From: Pseudomonas sp. CC120222-01a
GTDB lineage: Bacteria > Pseudomonadota > Gammaproteobacteria > Pseudomonadales > Pseudomonadaceae
DNA: 64,000 nucleotides
NCBI RefSeq assembly: GCF_003097235.1
Contig: NZ_QEQQ01000028.1
Span: forward strand, 1 to 64,000
Reading direction: 5' to 3'
Shown: piece by piece, positions 7,972-14,778 of the stretch
How the letters are laid out: every line of letters starts with the position of its first letter
Numbering within the stretch: position 1 is the first letter of the stretch
Notes under the pieces: generated by a model
Told to the model about the DNA's origin: nothing
The model's input: the letters and a program-made list of their open reading frames with translations, nothing else
The model's database searches: none
Made by a program: the position numbers and the translations under genes

Positions 7972-8904
7972 ATGAACCTCGACACCCGAATCAAGTACCG
8001 TCATCTGCTGTGCTTCCTGGAGATTGCCCGGCAGGGCAGCCTGGCCAGGGCTGCCGACATTCTGGCGATCAGCCAGCCGGCGATTTCCAAGACCCTCAAG
8101 GAGCTCGAGGACCTGCTCGAAGCGCGCCTGTTCGAGCGCAGCCGCCAGGGCGTCGAGCTGACCCCGGCTGGCACGCGTTTCATGCGCTACGCCGGGCCCA
8201 GCGTGCAGGCGCTGCGCGATGGCGTCAGCAGCCTGCGTGGCGAAGCGCGGGCGCCGTCGCAGGTGCGCATTGGCGTGCTGTCGACGGTCGAGGGGCTGCT
8301 GATGCCCGAGGTGCTGTGCCGCCTGCATCAGCGCCACGAGGCGCTGGTGATCAGCGTGGTCACCGGGGTCAGTGCGCAGCTGCTTGGGCAACTGCGCCTG
8401 GGTGAGCTGGAGCTGGTCGTTGGGCGCATGACCGACAGCCCGCAGATCCAGGGGTTGTCGTTCGAGCACCTGTACAGCGAGTCCATGGCGCTGGTGGTGC
8501 GCCCTGGCCATCCGTTGCTTGCCAGCACACTGGTGGAGCGGCAGCGGGTCGGCCAGTATCCGCTGGTGCTGCCACCGCCGGGCACCACGATCCGCCAGCA
8601 TGCTGACAGCCTGTTCGTGCAGTGCGGCATCCAAATGCCGACGCAGCGGCTGGAGACCTTGTCGTTGGCATTGAGCCGTCGTTACCTGCTGGGTAGCGAT
8701 GCGCTGTGGGTCGCGCCGCGTGATGCGGTGCTGCTCGATTTGCGCCGGGGTGAGCTGGCCGAACTGGATCTCGGAGTGCGTGAGCCGGGTGGTTCGGTGG
8801 GCATCTGCCGGAATGCCGCCTTGCCGTTGAGCCTGCCGGGGCAGTGGGTGTGCGAGGTGCTGCGCGAACTCGCTGAGCAGTACCGGGCAGGCACCTATCC
8901 CTGA
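7972..8904 (+). CDS. LysR-family transcriptional regulator (PcaQ-like)
   Basis: A 310-residue LysR regulator. The N-terminal winged helix-turn-helix is clear (LCFLEIARQGSLARAADILAISQPAISKTLKELEDLLEARLFERS), followed by a periplasmic-binding-like effector domain (VRIGVLSTVEGLLMPEVLCRLHQRH). The N-terminal sequence resembles the PcaQ / galactose-acid group. The start at 7972 follows the AraC stop by ten bases, so the two regulators are probably co-transcribed, giving one small cluster two regulators of different families. Which one controls which promoter is not evident. The effector is unknown. Confidence 0.88.
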   Translation: MNLDTRIKYRHLLCFLEIARQGSLARAADILAISQPAISKTLKELEDLLEARLFERSRQGVELTPAGTRFMRYAGPSVQALRDGVSSLRGEARAPSQVRIGVLSTVEGLLMPEVLCRLHQRHEALVISVVTGVSAQLLGQLRLGELELVVGRMTDSPQIQGLSFEHLYSESMALVVRPGHPLLASTLVERQRVGQYPLVLPPPGTTIRQHADSLFVQCGIQMPTQRLETLSLALSRRYLLGSDALWVAPRDAVLLDLRRGELAELDLGVREPGGSVGICRNAALPLSLPGQWVCEVLRELAEQYRAGTYP

Positions 8905-9121
8905 TCAGAACTACCAGAAATAAAAAGCCACAAAAACCAGGAAAACCCGGCACAAAGGGTCAATACTGGCCAATGGCTGTAAAGCTTCCATGAAGAAGCC
9001 TTTACCTACTGAACTTCCTTACGAAAACCCGCTCTTATGCCGGTAGCCATTGGTGATGGCCGCCTGATAAGCTCGCGGCTTTACCCTGATTGCCCTTATG
9101 GCGCATGAACAAGGAAATAGC
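8905..9121 (+). promoter_or_regulatory. Leader and AlgU (sigma-E)-type promoter of the FKBP lipoprotein gene
   Basis: Within this 217-base gap, GAACTT at 9011-9016 is followed after 16 bases by TCTTA at 9033-9037, matching the AlgU/sigma-E consensus GAACTT-N16/17-TCnnA. The transcription start would lie about 80 bases before the ATG. A bulged hairpin spans 8978-9004, and CCAATGGCT (8970-8978) is repeated inverted at 9045-9053. Confidence 0.55.
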
Positions 9122-9877
9122 ATGAAACAGCATCGTCTGGCGGCTGCGGTTGCCCTGGTAGGCCTGGTACTGGCTGGCTGTGATCAACAAGCCAGCAGCC
9201 CCGAGCTGAAGACTCCGGCACAGAAAGCCTCCTACGGTATCGGCCTGAACATGGGCAAGAGCCTGGCTCAGGAAGGCATGGAAGACCTTGATTCGAAAGC
9301 CGTAGCCCTCGGCATCGAAGACGCTGTCGGCAAGAAAGAGCAACGCATCAAGGACGAAGAGCTGGTAGAAGCCTTCACCGCGCTGCAGAAGCGCGCCGAA
9401 GAGCGCCTGGCCAAGGCCAGCGAAGAAGCTGCCAGCGCCGGCAAGAAATTCCTCGAAGAAAACGCCAAGAAGCCTGGCGTGGTCACCACCGCCTCGGGCC
9501 TGCAGTACGAAGTCGTGAAGAAGGCCGACGGCCCGCAGCCGAAGCCGACCGACGTGGTCACTGTTCACTACGAAGGCAAGCTGATCGATGGCAAGGTGTT
9601 CGACAGCTCGGTCGAGCGCGGCAGCCCGATCGACCTGCCCGTCAGCGGTGTGATCCCAGGCTGGGTCGAAGGCCTGCAGCTGATGCACGTTGGCGAGAAG
9701 TACAAGCTGTTCATCCCGGCTGAACTGGCCTACGGCGCCCAGAGCCCGAGCCCGCTGATCCCGGCCAACTCGGTTCTGGTGTTCGACCTGGAACTGATCG
9801 CCATCAAGGACCCGGCCCAGCTGCAGGGTGGCGAAGCGCCAGAAGCTGAAGCCCCGGCCGAAGCGCCTGCCAAGTAA
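9122..9877 (+). CDS. FKBP-type peptidyl-prolyl isomerase, lipoprotein
   Basis: A periplasmic cis-trans prolyl isomerase and folding factor of the FkpA/FklB/Mip type, 251 residues. Residues 1-20 are a lipoprotein signal with the lipobox LVLAGC, so Cys20 would be lipidated. An N-terminal helical dimerisation region (about 30-120; KASYGIGLNMGKSL, EEAASAGKKFLEENAKKPGV) precedes the FKBP domain (VVTVHYEGKLIDGKVFDSS, VIPGWVEGLQLMHVGEKYKLFIP, LAYG). The tail is rich in Ala, Glu and Pro. The ATG at 9122 has AAGGA six bases upstream. An AlgU-type promoter lies upstream and a strong terminator follows, so it is probably a single-gene envelope-stress unit. Confidence 0.93.
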   Translation: MKQHRLAAAVALVGLVLAGCDQQASSPELKTPAQKASYGIGLNMGKSLAQEGMEDLDSKAVALGIEDAVGKKEQRIKDEELVEAFTALQKRAEERLAKASEEAASAGKKFLEENAKKPGVVTTASGLQYEVVKKADGPQPKPTDVVTVHYEGKLIDGKVFDSSVERGSPIDLPVSGVIPGWVEGLQLMHVGEKYKLFIPAELAYGAQSPSPLIPANSVLVFDLELIAIKDPAQLQGGEAPEAEAPAEAPAK

Positions 9878-9894
9878 TAACGGCTGGTACCTGC

Positions 9895-9927
9895 ACAACG
9901 CCCCGTCATGACGGGGCGTTGTCGTTT
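9895..9927 (+). terminator. Rho-independent terminator of the FKBP gene
   Basis: A perfect inverted repeat spans 9895-9922 (arms ACAACGCCCCGTCA and its complement, essentially no loop beyond the central bases), followed by GTCGTTTGT. It begins 18 bases after the stop codon at 9877. Confidence 0.8.
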
Positions 9928-10108
9928 GTGGGGGATGATTCGGCGAACCTCGTGCGGCAAGTACTGTCCGAGCTAGGGCAGTGTGGAGAAGCCGGAAGCT
10001 TCTGTCGCAAATCGTTTGCGGATCTGAAACGGCTGTGTAAAAAACGCCCGATCTGACCGGGGCCCTTGCCTTGTGGGCGCCTGCCGTCACAAACTTCGCC
10101 CTGTTCAC

Positions 10109-10139
10109 AAGGTTATCCACAATAAATGTGGATAACCTT
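10109..10139 (+). promoter_or_regulatory. Hairpin formed by two inverted consensus DnaA boxes
   Basis: A perfect 13-bp inverted repeat (10109-10121 and 10127-10139) with a five-base AT loop. Each arm contains the consensus DnaA box TTATCCACA, at 10113-10121 on the plus strand and 10127-10135 on the minus strand. It ends 17 bases before the ATG of the DUF1232 gene, next to the ribosome-binding site, so it could act as a DnaA site or a leader RNA hairpin. Confidence 0.6.
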
Positions 10140-10156
10140 TCCCTGCTGGAGGCTCC

Positions 10157-10597
10157 ATGAGCGCACCCTGGAATTTCGCCCGTTTCCTGCCCTTGGCCGA
10201 GCGCCTGCTCAGCCGTGGCCGGTTGCCGGCCTTGCTGTTCGCCGTCGCCCGCAAAGGCCCGCGCATCGGCCAGTTGCGTGAGGACGTCAAGCTGCTGCAG
10301 TCGTTGTGCCTGGCCTGGTGGCGGGGTGAGTACCGCGCCATCAGCCCCAAGGCTCTGGTGACCATCGTCGCCGGCTTGCTGTACTTCGTCAGCCCCATCG
10401 ACGCCATCCCCGACTGGATTCTGGGCGTCGGTTTTCTCGATGACATCGCCGTGCTCGGTTGGGTGCTGAAGACCGTGGCCGATGAGCTGGCGCGTTTCAA
10501 GGCCTGGCGCGACAGCCAGGCGCCTGAGCGCCTGCGGGTGGTCGAGCGCCTGCCCGATACCCCCGAAGCGCTGCGCCTGGAGCGCAATACGCACTGA
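10157..10597 (+). CDS. DUF1232 (YkvA-like) membrane-associated protein
   Basis: A 146-residue protein of unknown function. The YkvA/DUF1232 signature is LLYFVSPIDAIPDWILGVGFLDDIAVLGWVL at about residues 76-106, a hydrophobic segment that probably associates with the membrane. The N-terminus is basic and leucine-rich. The ATG at 10157 follows TGGAGG by five bases. The gene stands alone on the plus strand between the FKBP terminator and the XRE operon. Its leader contains a 31-base hairpin built from two DnaA boxes, which is unusual. DUF1232 members have no settled biochemical role. Confidence 0.85.
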   Translation: MSAPWNFARFLPLAERLLSRGRLPALLFAVARKGPRIGQLREDVKLLQSLCLAWWRGEYRAISPKALVTIVAGLLYFVSPIDAIPDWILGVGFLDDIAVLGWVLKTVADELARFKAWRDSQAPERLRVVERLPDTPEALRLERNTH

Positions 10598-10634
10598 AAT
10601 CGAGCAAGTCCCCACAGACTCCCGCGCTTGGTAA

Positions 10635-10690
10635 TATAATTGGCATAAGCGTTATGCCTACGGATTACATGCGGTAATCCTTACGTAAGG
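10635..10690 (+). promoter_or_regulatory. Promoter with three tandem palindromic operators before the XRE gene
   Basis: A TATAAT -10 box at 10635-10640 is followed at once by three perfect palindromes: GGCATAA-GCG-TTATGCC (10642-10658), GGATTAC-ATGCG-GTAATCC (10662-10680) and CCTTACGTAAGG (10679-10690). They fill the space between the promoter and the GGGGG ribosome-binding site. This suggests autoregulation by the XRE protein encoded directly downstream. Confidence 0.6.
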
Positions 10691-10698
10691 GGGTTGTA

Positions 10699-11037
10699 AT
10701 GGGTATTCAGGTCATTAGCCGGGACGGTCAGCCCGAGTACGCCGTCGTGCCCTGGGAGCAGTATCAAGCGCTGCTCAAGGCAGCCGGGCAGGCACCCGCC
10801 GAGGTGTCTGTCGAATCAGCGCAACAGAGCGCCCCGGCAGCCAGCCTGCCTGCGTTCAGTGAAGTGGCACAGCTGCGCCAGGCCAAAGGCATCGCCGCTG
10901 AGCAGTTGGCGCGTAATGTCGGGGTGAGCCCGGCTTACCTGGCCATGATCGAATCGGGCGAGCGCCAGCCGGATGCTGCGATCCGCCGTGCCCTGGCGTG
11001 GCACCTGGGGGTGGCCGGCTGGAGCGAACCGTCATGA
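10699..11037 (+). CDS. XRE-family regulator with Phd/YefM-like N-terminus (antitoxin-like)
   Basis: A 112-residue small DNA-binding protein. Residues 1-33 (IQVISRDGQPEYAVVPWEQYQALL) resemble the N-terminus of Phd/YefM-type antitoxins. Residues about 55-105 form an XRE helix-turn-helix (VAQLRQAKGIAAEQLARNVGVSPAYLAMIESGERQP). A Gln/Ala/Pro-rich linker joins them. Three palindromes sit between its -10 box and start codon, as expected for autorepression. Its stop overlaps the next start (ATGA), so the two products are made together. This layout fits a toxin-antitoxin-like or regulator/partner pair, but the partner has no recognisable toxin fold. Confidence 0.8.
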   Translation: MGIQVISRDGQPEYAVVPWEQYQALLKAAGQAPAEVSVESAQQSAPAASLPAFSEVAQLRQAKGIAAEQLARNVGVSPAYLAMIESGERQPDAAIRRALAWHLGVAGWSEPS

Positions 11038-11402
11038 GCCAGGTCAGGATCAGCCGACAGCATTGGCAAAACCTGCTGGACGAGCTTGACCTGGCCCGCC
11101 GTCAACGCCACCTGCTCACCTACCGTGCGCTGATCGAGCGCCTGCAGCTGCCCAGCCCGGCCATGCAGACCCTCACCGCTGCGCTGGAGTACCTGGCGGT
11201 GCTCGATGCCCGTGCCGAGCAGCCACTGCGCAGCTCGCTGGTGATTAGCCAGGGGGCCAGCCGTTTGCCGCGCACCGGCTTTTTCGAATGCGTGGAGCGC
11301 CTGGGGCGCTTCTCCGGGCCGGTGGATGGCATGGAGGCGGCGTCCTGGCATGCCTCCGAAGTAGTTCGGGTGTTTGAGTACAGCTATCCCGAGCATGCCT
11401 GA
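11034..11402 (+). CDS. Conserved hypothetical protein coupled to the XRE regulator
   Basis: A 122-residue soluble, largely helical protein that I do not recognise as a characterised family. Visible features are an N-terminal helix rich in Leu/Arg (WQNLLDELDLARRQRHLL), a possible winged-helix-like stretch (TYRALIERLQLPSPAMQTLTAALEYL) and a conserved-looking core (PLRSSLVISQG, LPRTGFFECVERLGRF). The ATG at 11034 overlaps the upstream stop by four bases, indicating translational coupling. Its 3' end overlaps the 3' end of the convergent EAL gene by 19 bases, where a REP pair has moved in. From memory, a homologue lies next to the EAL gene in other pseudomonads. Function unknown. Confidence 0.75.
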   Translation: MSQVRISRQHWQNLLDELDLARRQRHLLTYRALIERLQLPSPAMQTLTAALEYLAVLDARAEQPLRSSLVISQGASRLPRTGFFECVERLGRFSGPVDGMEAASWHASEVVRVFEYSYPEHA

Positions 11403-12439
11403 GGGTTATGTATTGCCTGTGCTGGCCTCTTCGCGGGCACGCCCGCTCCCACAGGCTCATCACCGCTTCGAAATCCACGGTGTTTCTGTGGGAGCGGGCG
11501 TGCCCGCGAAGAGGCCAGTAGAGGCAATGCATCTCGATGGATCACGCCGCAGGGGTTGCCATCGGCATCCAGTACATCCAGTTCCTTCAAGTCACCATTG
11601 CGGCCAAACAGTTCCATGATCTGGCCAAGCGTGGCATTCAGCCCCACCGTCGGTTGCTCGACCAGAGCCACAGGCAGCACCTGCGCCAGTAGCTGCTGAC
11701 TCTCCCGCACCCCCAATTCCTGCGGCCGCCCCAGCAGGTACCCCTGCACCAGGTCCACCCCCATCTCGGTCAACACCGCCAGCTCTTCCGCCAGCTCGAT
11801 CCCTTCGGCTATCACCTGCGCCTTCGACGCCCGGGCTATCTGCAGGATGGAGCCGACAAACTCGCGCTTGAGCGGGTCGCGGTGGATGCCGTCGATGAAG
11901 TGGCGGTCGATCTTCACATATTCCGGGCGCAGCTCCGACCACAGGCGCAAGCTCGAATAGCCCGCGCCAAGGTCGTCCAGAGCGATGGAAAAGCCCATGT
12001 CGCGATAGTGGTGCAAGGCATTGGACAGCAGCTGGAAATCGTCGGTAGGCGTGTGTTCGGTCAGTTCGATCACTACCCGGCTGGGTGCCAGCCCCACTTG
12101 CTCGAGCAGCTTGAGGGTGCGCCCGGAAGGGTAGTGCGGTTCCAGCAGCGATTCAGGTGAGATGTTGAGAAACAGCTTGCCGTCGAGCCCCTGCTCGCTG
12201 AAGCGTCGGCACGCGCTTTCCCGGCACGCGGCCTCCAGTTCGGTCAGGTGACCGGACTGGCGGGCGATGGCGAACAGGTTCAATGGCGAATGCAGCGGGC
12301 TGTTGGATGGGCCGCGGCTCAAGGCTTCATGGCCGAAGACACGCCGTTCGCTGAGGCGCACGATCGGCTGGAACAGGCTGTGAATGCTGCGCTGAGCCAG
12401 AATTGCGCTCAAGGCAGTGAGCTGTTCGGCGACGGTCAT
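11384..12439 (-). CDS. EAL-domain c-di-GMP phosphodiesterase, C-terminus truncated by a REP pair
   Basis: The EAL domain (about residues 15-255) has the catalytic signatures: EAL in HEALSRG, NISPESL, VIELTEH, the DDLGAG loop, VKIDRHF, VIAEGIE and VQGYLLGRP, so c-di-GMP hydrolysis is plausible. After it, residues about 262-302 look like the first half of a CBS domain (PTVGLNATLGQIMELFGRNGDLKELDVLDADGNPCGVIHR). Homology then stops: the last ~45 residues are translated REP DNA (ASSRARPLPQ, VGAGVPAKRP). From memory, the orthologue beside prc in P. aeruginosa (PA3258) has about 600 residues with EAL, a CBS pair and GGDEF. Here the second CBS half and GGDEF are gone, and the gene ends inside the convergent neighbour. 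Confidence 0.85.
   Translation of the reverse strand: MTVAEQLTALSAILAQRSIHSLFQPIVRLSERRVFGHEALSRGPSNSPLHSPLNLFAIARQSGHLTELEAACRESACRRFSEQGLDGKLFLNISPESLLEPHYPSGRTLKLLEQVGLAPSRVVIELTEHTPTDDFQLLSNALHHYRDMGFSIALDDLGAGYSSLRLWSELRPEYVKIDRHFIDGIHRDPLKREFVGSILQIARASKAQVIAEGIELAEELAVLTEMGVDLVQGYLLGRPQELGVRESQQLLAQVLPVALVEQPTVGLNATLGQIMELFGRNGDLKELDVLDADGNPCGVIHRDALPLLASSRARPLPQKHRGFRSGDEPVGAGVPAKRPAQAIHNPQACSG
11412..11530. repeat. REP pair forming the 3' end of the truncated EAL gene
   Basis: Inverted REP copies at about 11421-11455 and 11486-11518 with identical stem type (gggcacgccc / gggcgtgccc), each extended by a TTGCCT-like flank. The pair lies within the coding end of the EAL gene and supplies its last ~45 codons and its stop region. 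Confidence 0.88.
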
Positions 12440-12454
12440 GACGGTATCCTGAAA

Positions 12455-12486
12455 ATGAAAGGGCCGGGCATTTGCATGCCCGGCCC
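12455..12486 (-). terminator. Terminator between prc and the EAL gene
   Basis: The arms GGGCCGGGCA (12461-12470) and TGCCCGGCCC (12477-12486) form a 10-bp stem. On the minus strand it is followed by TTTCATTTT. It ends prc transcription before the EAL start at 12439. Confidence 0.75.
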
Positions 12487-12553
12487 GTCTATTTCACGAC
12501 AGCGCAATGACTGTTTGATGACAGATCACATTAATCTGCCATCATCGGTCGGA

Positions 12554-14635
12554 TTACTTCTTGGCCATCTTGGTGCTTTCGCTCAGGTAATCGATGAGGA
12601 TGCGACCGGTCTCGGCCAGGTAGGCGTCGTCTTCCGGCTTGGTCTTGTCATCTTCGTCCGGCAGGGCGTCTTCGTCGACTTTCTTCAGCTCCTTGAGCGG
12701 CTCCTCGCCCTTGGCCTTGCGACGGATGTTCTCCATCGCCAGCTGCTTGGCTTCGACGTCATCGTGGCGGGCACGGCGCTCCTGCTCGTTGAGGCTGACG
12801 GTCTTCTCGTCCATCAGCTTCTGGGTCAGGGCCAGGCGGTCACGGATGTAGGTGAACTCGGCATCCTTGGCGCTGCGTGCGTCATGCTTGGCCTTGAGGT
12901 CGACCAGGAACGGCTTGAACGGGTCGACTGCCGGCTTGACCACTGGGCGGATGGTGTCCCACGGCATGGCTTCAGGCAGGGCGCTTTCGCCGATTTCCTT
13001 GGTGTCGATGATCGACGGGTAGTCGATGTCCGGGAGCACGCCCTGATGCTGGGTGCTCTGCCCGGAAACCCGGTAGAACTTGGCCAGGGTCAGCTTCAGC
13101 TCGCCATGGTTGAGGGGCTGGATGGTCTGCACGGTGCCTTTGCCGAAGGTCTGGCCACCGATGATCAGCGCGCGGTGGTAGTCCTGCATGGCGCCGGCGA
13201 AAATCTCCGAGGCCGAGGCCGACAGGCGGTTGACCAGCAGCGCCATCGGGCCTTTGTAGAAGGCGCCCGGGTTTTCGTCCTCGAGCACATCGACGCGGCC
13301 GTCGCTGTTGCGTACCAGCACGGTCGGGCCTTTCTCGATGAACAGGCTGGTCAGCTCGGTGGCTTCCTGCAGGGAGCCGCCGCCGTTGTTGCGCAGGTCG
13401 ATGACCACGCCGTCGACTTTTTCCTTCTGCAGCTCGGTGAGCAGTTTCTTCACGTCGCGCGTGGTGCTCTTGTACTCGGGGTCACCGGCACGATAGGCCT
13501 TGAAGTCCAGGTAGAAGGCCGGGATCTCGATGATGCCGAGCTTGTAGTCACGCCCGTCCTGCTTGAGCTTGAGCACCGACTTCTTCGCCGCCTGCTCCTC
13601 GAGCTTCACGGCTTCGCGGGTGATCGAGACGATCTTGCTGGTCTGGTCGCTTGGTGCATTGGTGGCCGGGATGACCTCCAGGCGCACCACCGAGCCTTTC
13701 GGGCCACGGATCAGCTTGACCACTTCGTCCAGGCGCCAGCCGACCACGTCGACCATTTCCTTGTTGCCCTGGGCGACGCCGATGATCTTGTCGGCCGGTG
13801 CCACCTGCTTGGTCTTGGCGGCCGGGCCTGCCGGCACCAGGCGCACGATCTTGACCTGGTCGTTGTCGCTCTGCAGCACCGCGCCGATGCCTTCGAGCGA
13901 CAGGCTCATGTTGATGTCGAAGTTCTCCGCATTATCCGGAGACAAGTAGTTGGTGTGCGGGTCGTAGGACTGGGCGAAGGTGTTGATGTAGGCCTGGAAG
14001 ATGTCCTCGGCACGGGTCTGGTCCAGGCGCGCCAGTTGGTTCTTGTAGCGCTTGGTCAGGGTTTCCTGGATCTGCTTCGGCTCTTTGCCGGCGATCTTCT
14101 GGCGCAGCACCTCGTCCTTGACGCGTTTGCGCCACAGGTCGTCGAGCGCGGCCTGGTCCTTCTCCCACGGGGCATCCTTGCGGTCGATCAGCAAGGTTTC
14201 GTGGGTGGTGAAGTCCATCTTGTCGACGCCCTTGGCCAGCTCGGCCAGGGCGAAGTCCAGGCGCTGCTTGACGCGGTCGAGGTAGCGTTTGTAGATGGTG
14301 AAGCCGGGGTCGAGGTTGCCGCTCTTGAGGAAGTCGTCGAACTGCGTCTTCCACTTGTCGAATTCGGCGATGTCGGCTGCGGTGAAGTAGCTGCGGGCCG
14401 GGTCGAGCAGCTTGATGTAGCTGTCGTAGATGATCACCGAGCGGGCGTCATCGAGCGGTGGCTTGCTGTAGTGGTGACGCTTGAGCAGCTCCACCACGTT
14501 AAGGCTGGCGACGATTTCGTCGCGATCCGGCTGCAGGCTGTCCCACTTGTTGGCGGCCGCCGCATTGCCGCCGAGCGTGAGGCTGCCCAGGCCAACCATG
14601 AGGGCGAGGGCGGTGCTTGGGAGGAAATGCTTCAT
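12554..14635 (-). CDS. prc: Periplasmic tail-specific carboxy-terminal protease Prc
   Basis: A serine protease of about 693 residues that degrades periplasmic proteins from their C-termini. In P. aeruginosa the orthologue (AlgO/Prc) helps degrade MucA and so affects AlgU. An N-terminal signal peptide (MKHFLPSTALALMVGLGSLTLGGNAAAA) is followed by the Prc N-terminal domain, a PDZ domain (about 235-330; MSLSLEGIGAVLQ, KIVRLVPAGPAAKTKQVAPADKIIGV), the S41 catalytic core (VDGVVIDLRNNGGGSLQEA, nucleophile in RLSASASEIFAGAM, Lys in GGQTFGKGTVQ) and a charged C-terminal DUF3340-type region. I chose the ATG at 14635 because it starts the signal peptide; in-frame starts at 14668 and 14722 are possible. 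No strong Shine-Dalgarno is visible. Confidence 0.93.
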   Translation of the reverse strand: MKHFLPSTALALMVGLGSLTLGGNAAAANKWDSLQPDRDEIVASLNVVELLKRHHYSKPPLDDARSVIIYDSYIKLLDPARSYFTAADIAEFDKWKTQFDDFLKSGNLDPGFTIYKRYLDRVKQRLDFALAELAKGVDKMDFTTHETLLIDRKDAPWEKDQAALDDLWRKRVKDEVLRQKIAGKEPKQIQETLTKRYKNQLARLDQTRAEDIFQAYINTFAQSYDPHTNYLSPDNAENFDINMSLSLEGIGAVLQSDNDQVKIVRLVPAGPAAKTKQVAPADKIIGVAQGNKEMVDVVGWRLDEVVKLIRGPKGSVVRLEVIPATNAPSDQTSKIVSITREAVKLEEQAAKKSVLKLKQDGRDYKLGIIEIPAFYLDFKAYRAGDPEYKSTTRDVKKLLTELQKEKVDGVVIDLRNNGGGSLQEATELTSLFIEKGPTVLVRNSDGRVDVLEDENPGAFYKGPMALLVNRLSASASEIFAGAMQDYHRALIIGGQTFGKGTVQTIQPLNHGELKLTLAKFYRVSGQSTQHQGVLPDIDYPSIIDTKEIGESALPEAMPWDTIRPVVKPAVDPFKPFLVDLKAKHDARSAKDAEFTYIRDRLALTQKLMDEKTVSLNEQERRARHDDVEAKQLAMENIRRKAKGEEPLKELKKVDEDALPDEDDKTKPEDDAYLAETGRILIDYLSESTKMAKK

Positions 14636-14721
14636 GCTGATTCGACGTGGAGGCAATTGATCACGCATAGTAGGCCGTCTTTTCCGTTCGCCGGTTCCAT
14701 CGGAGCCGGACAAATACTGCA

Positions 14722-14750
14722 AAAAGCCTGAGGAGCGGGCTCCTCAGGCT
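14722..14750 (-). terminator. Leftward hairpin with T tract upstream of prc
   Basis: A perfect 12-bp stem (14725-14736 and 14739-14750, loop GG) is followed on the minus strand by TTTTTGC. It sits between the divergent prc and quinone-oxidoreductase genes. It could be an attenuator in the prc leader, or a block to transcripts entering prc from the right. Confidence 0.6.
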
Positions 14751-14778
14751 CAGTCTGTGATTCAACTATGGAGGCACT

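Noticed and set aside
10699-11402. Calling the XRE pair a definite toxin-antitoxin system
   Set aside because: The partner has no recognised toxin fold, and the pair seems to occupy a conserved chromosomal position, so only an antitoxin-like label is given.
11374-11619. Open frame through the REP pair on the plus strand
   Set aside because: Translates REP sequence and antisense EAL coding DNA; no start site or homology.
12248-14731. 827-codon open frame antisense to prc
   Set aside because: High-GC codon bias of prc keeps this frame open; no recognisable domain, low-complexity residues and no ribosome-binding site.
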